A DNA stretch of 64,000 nt from Leptospiraceae bacterium (lineage in GTDB: Bacteria; Spirochaetota; Leptospiria; Leptospirales; Leptospiraceae): contig JACKPB010000012.1 in NCBI GenBank assembly GCA_024233875.1, positions 81,853 through 145,852 on the forward strand, read 5' to 3'. The notes beneath the pieces are model-generated. The model saw only the letters and a program-made list of their open reading frames with translations. It made no database searches and was not told the DNA's origin. A program made the position numbers and the translations under genes. Positions 52,040 to 61,574 of the stretch are shown one piece after another (the first letter of the stretch is position 1; every line of letters begins with the position of its first letter).

Positions 52040-54763
52040 ATGAATATTGAGATAAAATTTCCACTCTTTGTAGCTACAAAAATAAGAGGATATGTAAATC
52101 AAATTAATGTAACTTCTCAAAATATTAAAAAAATGAGAGAGTTGTTTGAAGAAATAAATGATCTCATCACTACTAATAATACAATTCATATTAATTTACT
52201 TATTCTTTTGCTCCACTATACCCTTTATAAAATTAAAGAAAATCCCAATTCGGGTATATTAAATTCGGTTATTAACTATTTTATTGAGGAACATGATGCG
52301 ATAGATGACCATGACAAGTCCGAATTCGGTTATATGGATGATTTAATGGTGATATTGGTGGGTTTAGATAAGTACAAAACTAAATCTTCCTTTAGTTTAC
52401 TAGATTTTGAAGAAAAAACTATATATAATGTTAGCTCTCATTTAACTAACGAATTAGGTATATTCCTTTTAGGCATATTCAATAATAAAGATATATCTCC
52501 TGAAGAAGATACTCTTATTCAATATTATAAAAGTGAAAACTCATTTTTAAATGAAATATTTAGTATTGATCTTCCCCATGAAAAATATATTCAACACCTT
52601 ATTAGAATATATGAATTATCAAATGAGAATAAAAATGAGATATCAGTAGATTCTATTATATCAAATTTATTTATTTCTGGTTACAAGCATATAATTCCTA
52701 TAAACTCAAATAATTTAGAAATCTTTAAAAATTCAATCGAGATAGGTTTAAAAGCAGGAAAAGGAATAAATATTTTATCCAATAATTACAGTAAACTTGA
52801 AAAAGAAATTTTTGTTTCAGGCTTTATAATAGGGTTCTCTTTAAACAAATTAGAGTATAATAATTTATCTTTAGATCAAGAATTCAATGAGCAATTTCTA
52901 AAGGAGAATGAATTATCAATTTATAGGTTTGATATCACAGGCTTAAAAGTAATATCAGATGATTACAAAATCGAAGATAATTTTGTAATTAGTTCAGATG
53001 GTTCCAATAAACTTCCAATAGAAAATTTCAAAAATAATTATTTGAAAAATAATATATTTAATTATCCAAAATCCTCATTTTTCTTTATAGCTCATTCTGA
53101 AAATAAGAAACATATTAATAATTTTAGATTTTTATATTTTTTAAATCTTCTCTATGAGAACTATTGTAATCCAATCTTTCCGATCTTTAAAATATCTTTT
53201 AATTCGATCAAGAATATTTCCAATCAATGGTGGTTTATAGAAGAATTTTTTCAAATTAAGAAAAATTTGGATTATAATTTTAGATCTGAAAGAAGTCAGT
53301 TTGATTTTGACCCTTTCGATTACTTGGATTTTACAGATCTTGTAATCAGGGATATAGATCTATATTCTCTTCCTGAAAATATTAATATAAGTTCATATAT
53401 AGATGATTTAAAATCTTACTACGCAGATAAAATAAGTAATATTGAAAAATATTTAAAAGAATATCAGTTTTACGATAAAATATACTATCTAATATTCATA
53501 AATTCTAAATTTTATTCACTTCAAAAAAATAAAACAAATACTATATCAAACTTAAACTGTATCTCCTTTAAGCAATCTTTAAAAACTATAGATATTGAAA
53601 CTGATTTGGAGTTTTGGATATTGATAGAAAATGTCCTCGATGAAATCTATAATAATATAGTAGAAGAAGAGCAAAAATTATTTTTAAGAAATTTTCAGTA
53701 TAATTATATTCATTCACTTGGTGGAGAGGAAGAATTTTATCAGGAAATAGAAAGATATGGTACGATTGATGGTATTGAAAAAATATTAGAATTTTCTAAT
53801 TATTTTGCAGAGAATGGAATCAGGGAGAAATTTATAAATAAATTTTTTGAAATAGTAAAGGAAAATAAAAATATAACCATTATCTGTACTTATAAAGCTA
53901 TTGAAAATCTTAAACAAATATTATCTTCGAATGATTACTCTGATAATATTAAGTTTCTAACTATTGATAAAATTTTAACAACTAAGAGTCATTTGCATAA
54001 TGAATATGATACTATAATAGTCGTTGGAAATTTTTCTCGAAAAATAGAATTATTAACCCAGCTAAAATTCAATAATCTTATCTATCTTAAATATGAAAAT
54101 TATAAGATTAAAAGATATAAAGAAGAATCTACTCAATTACAAAGTAAGAAAAAAGAATTTGATGAAGTTATTGAAAAGAATCTGGAATCTACAGAAAAAA
54201 TTTTAGCTGTACTTGCTTCCACCGGAAGAGTATGTTTGGTTAAAATTGATGATCTTCTTAAAAATAAGGAGATTTATTCTGGGTTTTATAAATTTGGGGA
54301 TGATAAATTGAATTTTGAAAGCATAATTCAAAAAACCATATCTTTTTCATATAAAAGTAATCTGATACACAATTCTATTTGGAAACAAAAATTAAAAGAA
54401 TTTTATGAAAAAGAATGTTCCTCTGATATGAGTATTTTGCAAAAAAAGCTTCAGGATTATAAGGTTGGAAGAGAAATTATTACTTTAAGAGAATGGATAT
54501 ACGGAGAAAGCACCCTTCTCCCCAGGAGAGGATTTAAAGATATTGAACAAATATTTAAATGTATTCAATTCTTAAATCCATACACCGAAGAAGATAAGCG
54601 AATCTATGAAGAGTTTAGATCTTCTGTAACACGTACCAAGCAATTACTAATAGATAAAATGAATAACAGCTCGAGATATAAAAGTAAATATAAAACTATT
54701 ACAGAAAAAGAAAATGAATATTTAGAAAACGTTTTAAGTAATTTAATCTTAGTAGAGAAGTAA
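52040..54763 (+). CDS. drmE: DrmE-like DISARM protein
   Basis: 907 residues, very AT-rich codon use. Position directly before a drmA-drmB pair is the drmE place in class 2 DISARM, and its length is of the right order. The N-terminal half is helical and poorly conserved. The C-terminal half (about 560-760) has alternating strands and helices resembling a helicase-like fold (NITIICTYKAIENLKQILSS, YDTIIVVGNFSRKIELLTQL), and the region KEFYEKECSSDMSILQKKLQ to LREWIYGESTLLPRRGFKDI precedes the tail. No Walker A was seen. I assign DrmE mainly from synteny; sequence resemblance is only suggestive. An alternative is an unrelated large accessory protein of the same system. Confidence 0.6.
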   Translation: MNIEIKFPLFVATKIRGYVNQINVTSQNIKKMRELFEEINDLITTNNTIHINLLILLLHYTLYKIKENPNSGILNSVINYFIEEHDAIDDHDKSEFGYMDDLMVILVGLDKYKTKSSFSLLDFEEKTIYNVSSHLTNELGIFLLGIFNNKDISPEEDTLIQYYKSENSFLNEIFSIDLPHEKYIQHLIRIYELSNENKNEISVDSIISNLFISGYKHIIPINSNNLEIFKNSIEIGLKAGKGINILSNNYSKLEKEIFVSGFIIGFSLNKLEYNNLSLDQEFNEQFLKENELSIYRFDITGLKVISDDYKIEDNFVISSDGSNKLPIENFKNNYLKNNIFNYPKSSFFFIAHSENKKHINNFRFLYFLNLLYENYCNPIFPIFKISFNSIKNISNQWWFIEEFFQIKKNLDYNFRSERSQFDFDPFDYLDFTDLVIRDIDLYSLPENINISSYIDDLKSYYADKISNIEKYLKEYQFYDKIYYLIFINSKFYSLQKNKTNTISNLNCISFKQSLKTIDIETDLEFWILIENVLDEIYNNIVEEEQKLFLRNFQYNYIHSLGGEEEFYQEIERYGTIDGIEKILEFSNYFAENGIREKFINKFFEIVKENKNITIICTYKAIENLKQILSSNDYSDNIKFLTIDKILTTKSHLHNEYDTIIVVGNFSRKIELLTQLKFNNLIYLKYENYKIKRYKEESTQLQSKKKEFDEVIEKNLESTEKILAVLASTGRVCLVKIDDLLKNKEIYSGFYKFGDDKLNFESIIQKTISFSYKSNLIHNSIWKQKLKEFYEKECSSDMSILQKKLQDYKVGREIITLREWIYGESTLLPRRGFKDIEQIFKCIQFLNPYTEEDKRIYEEFRSSVTRTKQLLIDKMNNSSRYKSKYKTITEKENEYLENVLSNLILVEK

Positions 54764-54796
54764 TGAAAGGGAAATTTGGAATAAGGAAAAATAGAA

Positions 54797-54916
54797 ATGA
54801 ATCCTAATTTAGGAGAAATGAAAGTTTTTGATCAATTGAGTCATCTAAAATATAAAGCTTTTAAACTAATGGCAATCGCCAGAGCTAAAGCTATCTGTTT
54901 TTTTACTCACATATAA
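54797..54916 (+). CDS. 39-residue ORF between drmE-like and drmA
   Basis: ATG 54797 to TAA 54916, in a gap that otherwise would be 163 bp. A GGAAAAATAG stretch precedes the start. It encodes a basic, partly hydrophobic peptide (KYKAFKLMAIARAKAICFFT). No family recognised. It could be a small subunit, a leader peptide for drmA or chance. Confidence 0.3.
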   Translation: MNPNLGEMKVFDQLSHLKYKAFKLMAIARAKAICFFTHI

Positions 54917-54926
54917 AGGATAAATC

Positions 54927-57900
54927 ATGCAGGAAGAAGATAAATTTAGGAATAATGTAATCGAAAAGGTAGAGAAATTGCTTATGGGCCCTTTGTATGG
55001 TCCCGAAGAGTTATTAAATGAAAATCCCTTAATTTTTTATTCTACAGGAATACTCTATCCAGAGGGTTATATAGGGGGAGGCAAGGTATTAAATCTTACA
55101 AGTAATAATACTAATGAGAATAATATAGATGAGGATATAAATATATTCTCCAATGATGAAGAAGAAAATTATATCCCAGAAAAACCGGGACATTTTAAAT
55201 CAAGTTTAGGAATTAATTTTTCAGTTTCCGCAAAACAAGATCAAAAAATTAAGATAAAAATACAATACGATAAATATATTAAAGAAAATGATCAATACAA
55301 ATTAACCCAATATAAAATTGAAGATATAGAATTGACAGAGATATATGATTCAAATGGAGTATATCAGCAACCCAATCCACCAATTGAAAGTTTAGAAGAA
55401 AATCTAAAAATAAATTATATTATTTATGAAGAAAATAATCAATACTTTATATCATTAATCATTTCTAATGAATCATTAAAAGGTAATCATTCAAACAATA
55501 ATTCAGGATTACTGGAGGATAACTTTTCATTTGATGATTTACTCCCTTATGTATTCTTTAGAACAAAGGTTTCGATTCAATCTAATTTAGGATTTATTCC
55601 TTTGAAGAAATCATTTATATCATTTAATATTGATGAGGAATTTGATAAATTATTTCAGAGTAGAAAAAGTTATTCATCAGGAAATAATATTGCTACATAC
55701 TCAAAAATTGAATCTAATAATGAAGATTGTTATGAAATTGAAACAACTTATATTCCCAGAAGTAATCAAAAAGTTTTAAATCCGGATGTATATAGAAATA
55801 TACCGGACTTATCTAATGTTTTAAGTATTGAATATCTACTTAATTTAGAAGAAAGCAAATTAGGGAGTGAATTGAACAAGTTAGTTCATCATTATTCCGA
55901 TTGGATTGAAGAATTAAGTACAGGTATTGCTCAGGATAAGCATAACGAAGTGAAAAAAAGAATAGGTACAGGTATCAATTTACTATCTACGAATGACACA
56001 GTTCGGGAGGTTTTTATTGATACATTGAAATCGATGGATAAACAATATATTTGGGCAAAAGGTAATCCAAACGAACATTTTACATTTCGTCCCTTTCAAC
56101 TCGCATTTGTTCTGATGTTAATTCCTGATATAGTTACGGGAATTGAAAGTGATTACTATGAAAAAATTGATTTATTATGGATTCCGACAGGAGGAGGAAA
56201 GACAGAAGCATATCTGGCAATTTCCGGTTTTACAATCTTATGGAATCGCCATAAAAAGAATGTCAAAAAATTTGAAGGTAGAGTCTCTGTATTTACCAGA
56301 TATACTTTAAGACTTTTGACATCTCAACAATTTCAGAGAAGTTCACGAATGACACTATCATTAGACAGGATACGAAATGAAAAATCAAGTATTTATGGTA
56401 AACGTCCAATTAGTATAGGTATCTTAGTTGGAGGAGGTAGTACTCCTAATACAAACTTAGAATATAAAGAAAAATTAAAAGAATGGAGTAAAGATTCAAA
56501 TAATATTCCACACCCATTCCCTTTGCAAAAATGTCCGATTTGTAATTCTAACCTGAAAAATGTAAGCGGTGAGAATGAAGATATAACAAAGGTAAAAATT
56601 GAAAAAAATTGTTACCTAACAGGAATTAAAGCTAATACACCTAAATATAAATATTTAGGAGAAGGCGGTAACTTCACTATAAATATAATAAGATGCTTAA
56701 ATAAAAAATGTGAAAGTAAAATGAATGAATACGAAGGATTACCTGTATATTTTGTAGATGAAGATATATTTAAACTTAAACCGGATTTTTTATTAGCAAC
56801 AATAGATAAATTAGCTATGATAAATTTTGGAAGAATTGAAGATTATCAAAATCTATTTAGTCCTGAACCCAGTCTTATTTTGCAAGATGAACTTCATCTT
56901 ATAAACTCATCGTTGGGAACTACTTTTTCTAACTATGAAAGTGCAATAGAGACTTATATCAAAATTAAAAACAATATTGAATATTCAACAAAAGTAATCA
57001 CCAGTACGGCAACTCCTAAGAACTCAGAAGACCAGTTACAATTTTTATTCGGTAGGCAAAGTAAAATATTTCCTCCAAGTGGGGATTCCATAGAAGATTC
57101 CTATTATTCTCAATTTATTGAAAATGAGGAAAAATCCAGAGTGTATATCGGTTTCTGTGCAAGTGGGATGCCGGAGAAAAACTTTGAAAGGGATTTGTCT
57201 TCTGCCATATTAGCAACAAGAATTTATTTTACATATCAGATAATTGAAGATGAGAGTAATTATTTTTTTAAAGAAAAGAATTCTACTATTTCTAAAAATT
57301 ATCAAACTCTTGTGGCATATTTTAATTCTCTCAGAGAGTTGGGAGGTTATACAGCTATGGTAGAAGATGATATCAGAGTAAAAATTATGGATTATTTGAG
57401 TAGATTACTTTTACTAATGGAACAGGATTATCATTTAAATATAAGAGATAATTTCAATCAAGAAAAATGGGCAAATAGTCAGTACGAAACGGAAGGTGTA
57501 GAACTTACATCCAGAAAGACAACAGAAGAAATACAGGAAATTATAACACTCTATGGATCAAAAGAATCTGATATGGTATTCCCCGATGTTGTTTCAGCCA
57601 CTAATATGATTTCAGTTGGTATTGATATAGAACAATTTAATTTTATGATTGTCTGTGGCCAGCCAAAGAGTGTATCTGAGTACATTCAGTCTACAAGTAG
57701 AGTAGGAAGAAGCTTCCCCGGAGTAGTTTTCGTCTCCCACAATCCGAATAAAATACGGGACAATAATTACTATCAATTCTTTGAGTCATTTCATAATTCC
57801 TATTATAAGTATTCAGACCCGTCCACTGTATCTCCTTATTCTTTACAGGCACTGAATAGGGTTGTTCCCGGTAATATAATATCTTTAATTGCTAATGAAT

Positions 57901-58397
57901 ATCCTGAAATTCAAGATAAATATCATACGTTCCAAGAGCAGAAAGGTAGTCTACTAAATCAAATAGATCGGGTATTAGAAAACTTCCCTAGTAGCATTAA
58001 TACATGGGTTAATTTAGAAAAGTATTACAAAAATCATTTAAAGAAATATAATAATTTAAATAATCAAAACTTTACAGAGGAAGATAAGAAATCATTTCAT
58101 AAAATATTTGAAAATCAAATTCAAGGGATCCTATTAAAGATAAAATCAATAATAGAAAATAATACCAATGAGACAGAATTTAAATTTTATAAATGGGTAA
58201 AAATAAATGAAGACGGTTTTAGAAAAGATAATTCGAAAGTAATTGAAAATGGATCTCTTAAAGTCTTAAGTGTAGATTATTCGGGTTATTATCTCTTAGA
58301 TATTGAAAATATGAAAAATAAAGGAATAGAGCTTTTTAAAATTCCTACATCTATGAGAAATGTAGATACGTCAATAGAAATATATATAAATGTTTGA
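54927..58397 (+). CDS. drmA: DISARM helicase DrmA
   Basis: 1156 residues, with AAAGGA before ATG 54927. The N-terminal KLLMGPLYGPEELLNENPLI and STGILYPEGYIGGG fit the DrmA opening. Helicase motifs: I in LLWIPTGGGKTEAYLA (~residue 424), II in LILQDELHLINSSLG (DELH, ~652), III in VITSTATPKNS, and V/VI in SATNMISVGIDIEQFNFMIV and SEYIQSTSRVGRSFPG (~920). Between motifs I and II, CPICNSNLKN and CLNKKCESK form a four-Cys zinc site. In DISARM, DrmA with DrmB makes an ATP-dependent DNA-engaging complex that blocks incoming phage DNA. All motifs look intact. Confidence 0.9.
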   Translation: MQEEDKFRNNVIEKVEKLLMGPLYGPEELLNENPLIFYSTGILYPEGYIGGGKVLNLTSNNTNENNIDEDINIFSNDEEENYIPEKPGHFKSSLGINFSVSAKQDQKIKIKIQYDKYIKENDQYKLTQYKIEDIELTEIYDSNGVYQQPNPPIESLEENLKINYIIYEENNQYFISLIISNESLKGNHSNNNSGLLEDNFSFDDLLPYVFFRTKVSIQSNLGFIPLKKSFISFNIDEEFDKLFQSRKSYSSGNNIATYSKIESNNEDCYEIETTYIPRSNQKVLNPDVYRNIPDLSNVLSIEYLLNLEESKLGSELNKLVHHYSDWIEELSTGIAQDKHNEVKKRIGTGINLLSTNDTVREVFIDTLKSMDKQYIWAKGNPNEHFTFRPFQLAFVLMLIPDIVTGIESDYYEKIDLLWIPTGGGKTEAYLAISGFTILWNRHKKNVKKFEGRVSVFTRYTLRLLTSQQFQRSSRMTLSLDRIRNEKSSIYGKRPISIGILVGGGSTPNTNLEYKEKLKEWSKDSNNIPHPFPLQKCPICNSNLKNVSGENEDITKVKIEKNCYLTGIKANTPKYKYLGEGGNFTINIIRCLNKKCESKMNEYEGLPVYFVDEDIFKLKPDFLLATIDKLAMINFGRIEDYQNLFSPEPSLILQDELHLINSSLGTTFSNYESAIETYIKIKNNIEYSTKVITSTATPKNSEDQLQFLFGRQSKIFPPSGDSIEDSYYSQFIENEEKSRVYIGFCASGMPEKNFERDLSSAILATRIYFTYQIIEDESNYFFKEKNSTISKNYQTLVAYFNSLRELGGYTAMVEDDIRVKIMDYLSRLLLLMEQDYHLNIRDNFNQEKWANSQYETEGVELTSRKTTEEIQEIITLYGSKESDMVFPDVVSATNMISVGIDIEQFNFMIVCGQPKSVSEYIQSTSRVGRSFPGVVFVSHNPNKIRDNNYYQFFESFHNSYYKYSDPSTVSPYSLQALNRVVPGNIISLIANEYPEIQDKYHTFQEQKGSLLNQIDRVLENFPSSINTWVNLEKYYKNHLKKYNNLNNQNFTEEDKKSFHKIFENQIQGILLKIKSIIENNTNETEFKFYKWVKINEDGFRKDNSKVIENGSLKVLSVDYSGYYLLDIENMKNKGIELFKIPTSMRNVDTSIEIYINV

Positions 58398-58412
58398 AAA
58401 GGAAATCGAATA

Positions 58413-60347
58413 ATGAGTAATCATAATATGAGAAAATTAGCATTTGTTTTGTCAACCGGACCGGGATCTATAACTGATTTAAGTGGAAAGAGTGTTTTAA
58501 TCCATAGCATGGATACTGTACCGCAGGAAAAAATTGAAAAAAAATCCAATCTGTTATTAGAGTCTCTTCTACCTAACAATAATAATAATGAAAAAAGTCA
58601 ATTATTCTGGTTTAAGGAAAAGTCAGAAAGTCAATCTGAAAACCTATATGTAAGCATTCGATCTGAAATTTTCCCAAAGAATCATATATGTACAAAATGT
58701 CGAAGAGTTTTTGATTATTCAGATTATCGTATTAAAAGGAGAGATGATCCTATTTCACTAATAGATATAATTAGAGGTATAAATCAGAATATTCAGGAAA
58801 ATAATAAATTTAATAATAAAAAATTAGGGAGGATTGATTATGTTTTTTGTCTTTTCTGTTCTGATGAAAAAATAATAAAGAATGCACAGGTAAACTTTAG
58901 GGATCCAAACTTTCAATCAAGCTTAATTGAATTCCATAAAAAAGTTATTAAGATGCAACCATTTCGTCATGTAGGAATATGTGACAAAGGACATATCTTT
59001 GATATTGATTTATTCTTTCATACACATATCAATAATAAAAGTTGTGATTCAAGAACAGACTTAACAATCGATAGATCATATAAAAAACTAATATGTAAAG
59101 CATGTAACCAAGAGGCAGACATCAAAGAGATACTATATAGAGGAAAATTCCATAAACAAAGATATCAATGGTTACATAAGCAAGATACTCAAGAAGAATG
59201 TGACTCACTGAATATTCAGACTGCCCTTAGAGGTGATAAAAAAGTATGGTATCCCATAAATAGAACCGGACTTAAATTGTTGGATGAAAAAATACTTAAT
59301 GGAAAAGAAGAAATAAAAAATCAAATTGATAAATTATATTCAGATGTTGTTAGATCAAATGGTAACCCTAATGTTCTAAAAAAACAAATAGAAACTAATT
59401 ACTTAAAAGAAATTGATAAATTTATAGCTCTATATTATGCAAAAGAAAGAAGTACCTCCGATAAAAAACTTTGGATAGATATTTCAGAATCTGATATCAG
59501 AAAAGTCGAGTATGAATTATTAACTGAAAAAAATTCTACAGAAAATGATAATTCATATGAAATTATAAATGAAGTAAGCTTACTGAATTCCGAGCTAAGT
59601 AATTTTATTAAAAAAATTACTAGAATTGATAAATTAGAATTAGATTTTACAATTATAGGATTGAATCGATTGGGTTCAGAGTTATTCGATCATGGACAAA
59701 AGCCTCCTGAGGCTATTCCTATTACAGTTTTAGATCGCTACCCTATGGTAAAAATCAATATAGAAGGATTTTTTATAAAATTTGATGCTGAACAGTTCGC
59801 TTTGTGGTCTAAGAAAAATTCTGAATATATTGAAAATCTGGAAAACTCCCTATTTGAAAATTTACAGAGAAAGAAAAATATAGTCATATCCGATGATAAA
59901 TCTGATTTAATTGAGTTCTATTTGCTACATTCTATCTCTCATTACCTGATGTCTAAATTAGCTTTTACATCTGGTTATAATGTAATGAGTCTGCGGGAGA
60001 GACTTTATTTTTTTCCCGGTGTTAGAGGAATTATGATTCATACAACTGATGGAGATGAAGAAGGTTCTATGGGAGGGATTGCATTTAATAGTTCTATTCC
60101 GAGAATGGAAAAATTATTTAATGAGCTATACCCCTCTCTTAGGCAATGCTCAAATGACCCTACCTGTTTACATGATAGACCTAAGGGAAATAATTCCAAT
60201 TTTGCTGCCTGTTATGCCTGTTTGGTTTTACCGGAAACATCCTGTGAATTTATGAATTCCTATCTAGATCGGAATACTTTAATAGGAAATGGAAAAGATA
60301 ACAAACCGAGTGGTTTTTTTAGTAATTATACCCATAAGGAGATATAA
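58413..60347 (+). CDS. drmB: DISARM DUF1998 protein DrmB
   Basis: 644 residues, 15 bp after drmA. It holds several Cys clusters: CTKCRRVFDYS with FCLFCSDEK, GICDKGHIF with ICKACNQEAD, and near the C-terminus CSNDPTCLHDRP and FAACYACLVLPETSCEFMNS. The last block, with LFELLHSISHYLMSKLAF-like spacing (here YLLHSISHYLMSKLAFTSGY) and TTDGDEEGSMGGIAF, is the DUF1998 signature also found in MrfA-type helicases. DrmB binds DrmA and completes the core complex. A drmC (PLD nuclease) gene, common in DISARM, does not follow. Confidence 0.9.
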   Translation: MSNHNMRKLAFVLSTGPGSITDLSGKSVLIHSMDTVPQEKIEKKSNLLLESLLPNNNNNEKSQLFWFKEKSESQSENLYVSIRSEIFPKNHICTKCRRVFDYSDYRIKRRDDPISLIDIIRGINQNIQENNKFNNKKLGRIDYVFCLFCSDEKIIKNAQVNFRDPNFQSSLIEFHKKVIKMQPFRHVGICDKGHIFDIDLFFHTHINNKSCDSRTDLTIDRSYKKLICKACNQEADIKEILYRGKFHKQRYQWLHKQDTQEECDSLNIQTALRGDKKVWYPINRTGLKLLDEKILNGKEEIKNQIDKLYSDVVRSNGNPNVLKKQIETNYLKEIDKFIALYYAKERSTSDKKLWIDISESDIRKVEYELLTEKNSTENDNSYEIINEVSLLNSELSNFIKKITRIDKLELDFTIIGLNRLGSELFDHGQKPPEAIPITVLDRYPMVKINIEGFFIKFDAEQFALWSKKNSEYIENLENSLFENLQRKKNIVISDDKSDLIEFYLLHSISHYLMSKLAFTSGYNVMSLRERLYFFPGVRGIMIHTTDGDEEGSMGGIAFNSSIPRMEKLFNELYPSLRQCSNDPTCLHDRPKGNNSNFAACYACLVLPETSCEFMNSYLDRNTLIGNGKDNKPSGFFSNYTHKEI

Positions 60348-60473
60348 TCTATATGAAATAGATTTTCAATTGGAGTAAAAAGTAAAAGTCTGAGTGAAAT
60401 CTCTATGATTAGATAAAAATTATGTCTTGTAAAAATCACAAAATCATGGATGTTAGTAGTATTTGAGGGTGGT

Positions 60474-61574
60474 ATGATCTCTATAAACAGTTTGAGCAGG
60501 AATTCGAGTTATGAGGAAAGTTCTTTATTTCCGAATGAGCCTCATTTTAAAATACCATTTCCACCTGTCACTGATCCAAAATTCACATTTATAGATTTAT
60601 TTGCAGGTATCGGGGGATTTAGGCTGGCATTTCAATCTCTTGGAGGGAAATGCTTATTTTCATCAGAGTGGGATAGTAGTGCCCAAAAAACATATCTTGA
60701 GAACTTTGGTGATATACCTCATGGTGATATCACAAAATCCGAAACAAAAAAACAAATTCCACCTGGTTTTGATATACTCTGCGCGGGTTTTCCCTGTCAG
60801 GCTTTTTCTATAGCCGGAAGAAAGGGTGGATTTGAAGATACAAGAGGAACATTATTTTTTGATGTAGCAGAGATATTAAAGCATCACAAACCTAAAGCAT
60901 TTTTCTTAGAGAATGTAAAAGGGCTCAGGAACCACGATCGAGGTAGAACGCTAAATACCATTTTAAATGTATTACGGGAAGATTTAAACTATTTTGTTCC
61001 CGAACCTGAGATAATCAATGCAAAGTATTTTGGAGTTCCTCAGAATAGGGAAAGAATCTTTATTGTAGGATTTCGTAAAGATTTAGGAATCGAATCCTTT
61101 TCCTATCCAAAAAACAATACAATAACTAAAACTTTTTCTGATATTAAAGAAAAGAACATCGTATCTACAAAGTATTATTTATCCAATCAATACCTGAAAA
61201 CACTAAAAGAACACCGAAGAAGACACGAATCAAAAGGAAACGGGTTTGGATATGAGATCATTCCTGATGATGGAATCTCAAATGCAATTGTAGTCGGTGG
61301 AATGGGTAAGGAAAGAAATTTGGTAATAGATAATAGGATTACTGATTTTACTCCAGTTACCAACATCAAGGGAGAGGTTAACCGGGAAGGAATTCGAAAG
61401 ATGACTCCAAGAGAATGGGCAAGGCTACAGGGCTTTCCTGATAAGTTTAAGATCGTAGTTGCTGACGCTCAAGCATACAAACAATTTGGAAACTCTGTCG
61501 CTGTGCCTGCTATTAAAGCAACGGCTAAAAAACTTATTGAGCTGGTGGAAAAAAGTAATGCTATCGGGAAATAG
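60474..61574 (+). CDS. DNA cytosine-5 methyltransferase (DISARM MII / M.HpaII-like)
   Basis: 366 residues from ATG 60474, preceded by GAGGGTGGT; the frame extends 8 codons upstream. Motif I FIDLFAGIGGFRLAF, motif IV FPCQAFSIAGRKGGFEDTRG with catalytic Cys108, motif VI FFLENVKGL, motif VIII QNRERIFIVGF, motif IX MTPREWARLQGFP and motif X KQFGNSVAVPA are all in the normal order. It sits 126 bp after drmB, in the place of drmMII, and overlaps the HpaII-type endonuclease gene by 17 bp. By that partner it most likely methylates the inner C of CCGG. It would both mark self DNA for DISARM and protect from the cognate nuclease. Confidence 0.92.
   Translation: MISINSLSRNSSYEESSLFPNEPHFKIPFPPVTDPKFTFIDLFAGIGGFRLAFQSLGGKCLFSSEWDSSAQKTYLENFGDIPHGDITKSETKKQIPPGFDILCAGFPCQAFSIAGRKGGFEDTRGTLFFDVAEILKHHKPKAFFLENVKGLRNHDRGRTLNTILNVLREDLNYFVPEPEIINAKYFGVPQNRERIFIVGFRKDLGIESFSYPKNNTITKTFSDIKEKNIVSTKYYLSNQYLKTLKEHRRRHESKGNGFGYEIIPDDGISNAIVVGGMGKERNLVIDNRITDFTPVTNIKGEVNREGIRKMTPREWARLQGFPDKFKIVVADAQAYKQFGNSVAVPAIKATAKKLIELVEKSNAIGK

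Noticed and set aside
60348..60473. DrmC (PLD nuclease) gene after drmB
   Set aside because: The gap is only about 126 bp and holds no HKD motif; DrmC is absent from the window.
61459..61557. Longer N-terminus for the HpaII-type nuclease
   Set aside because: Known family members start at the MLxGNxGEW block, and the upstream part is the other frame of the methyltransferase.
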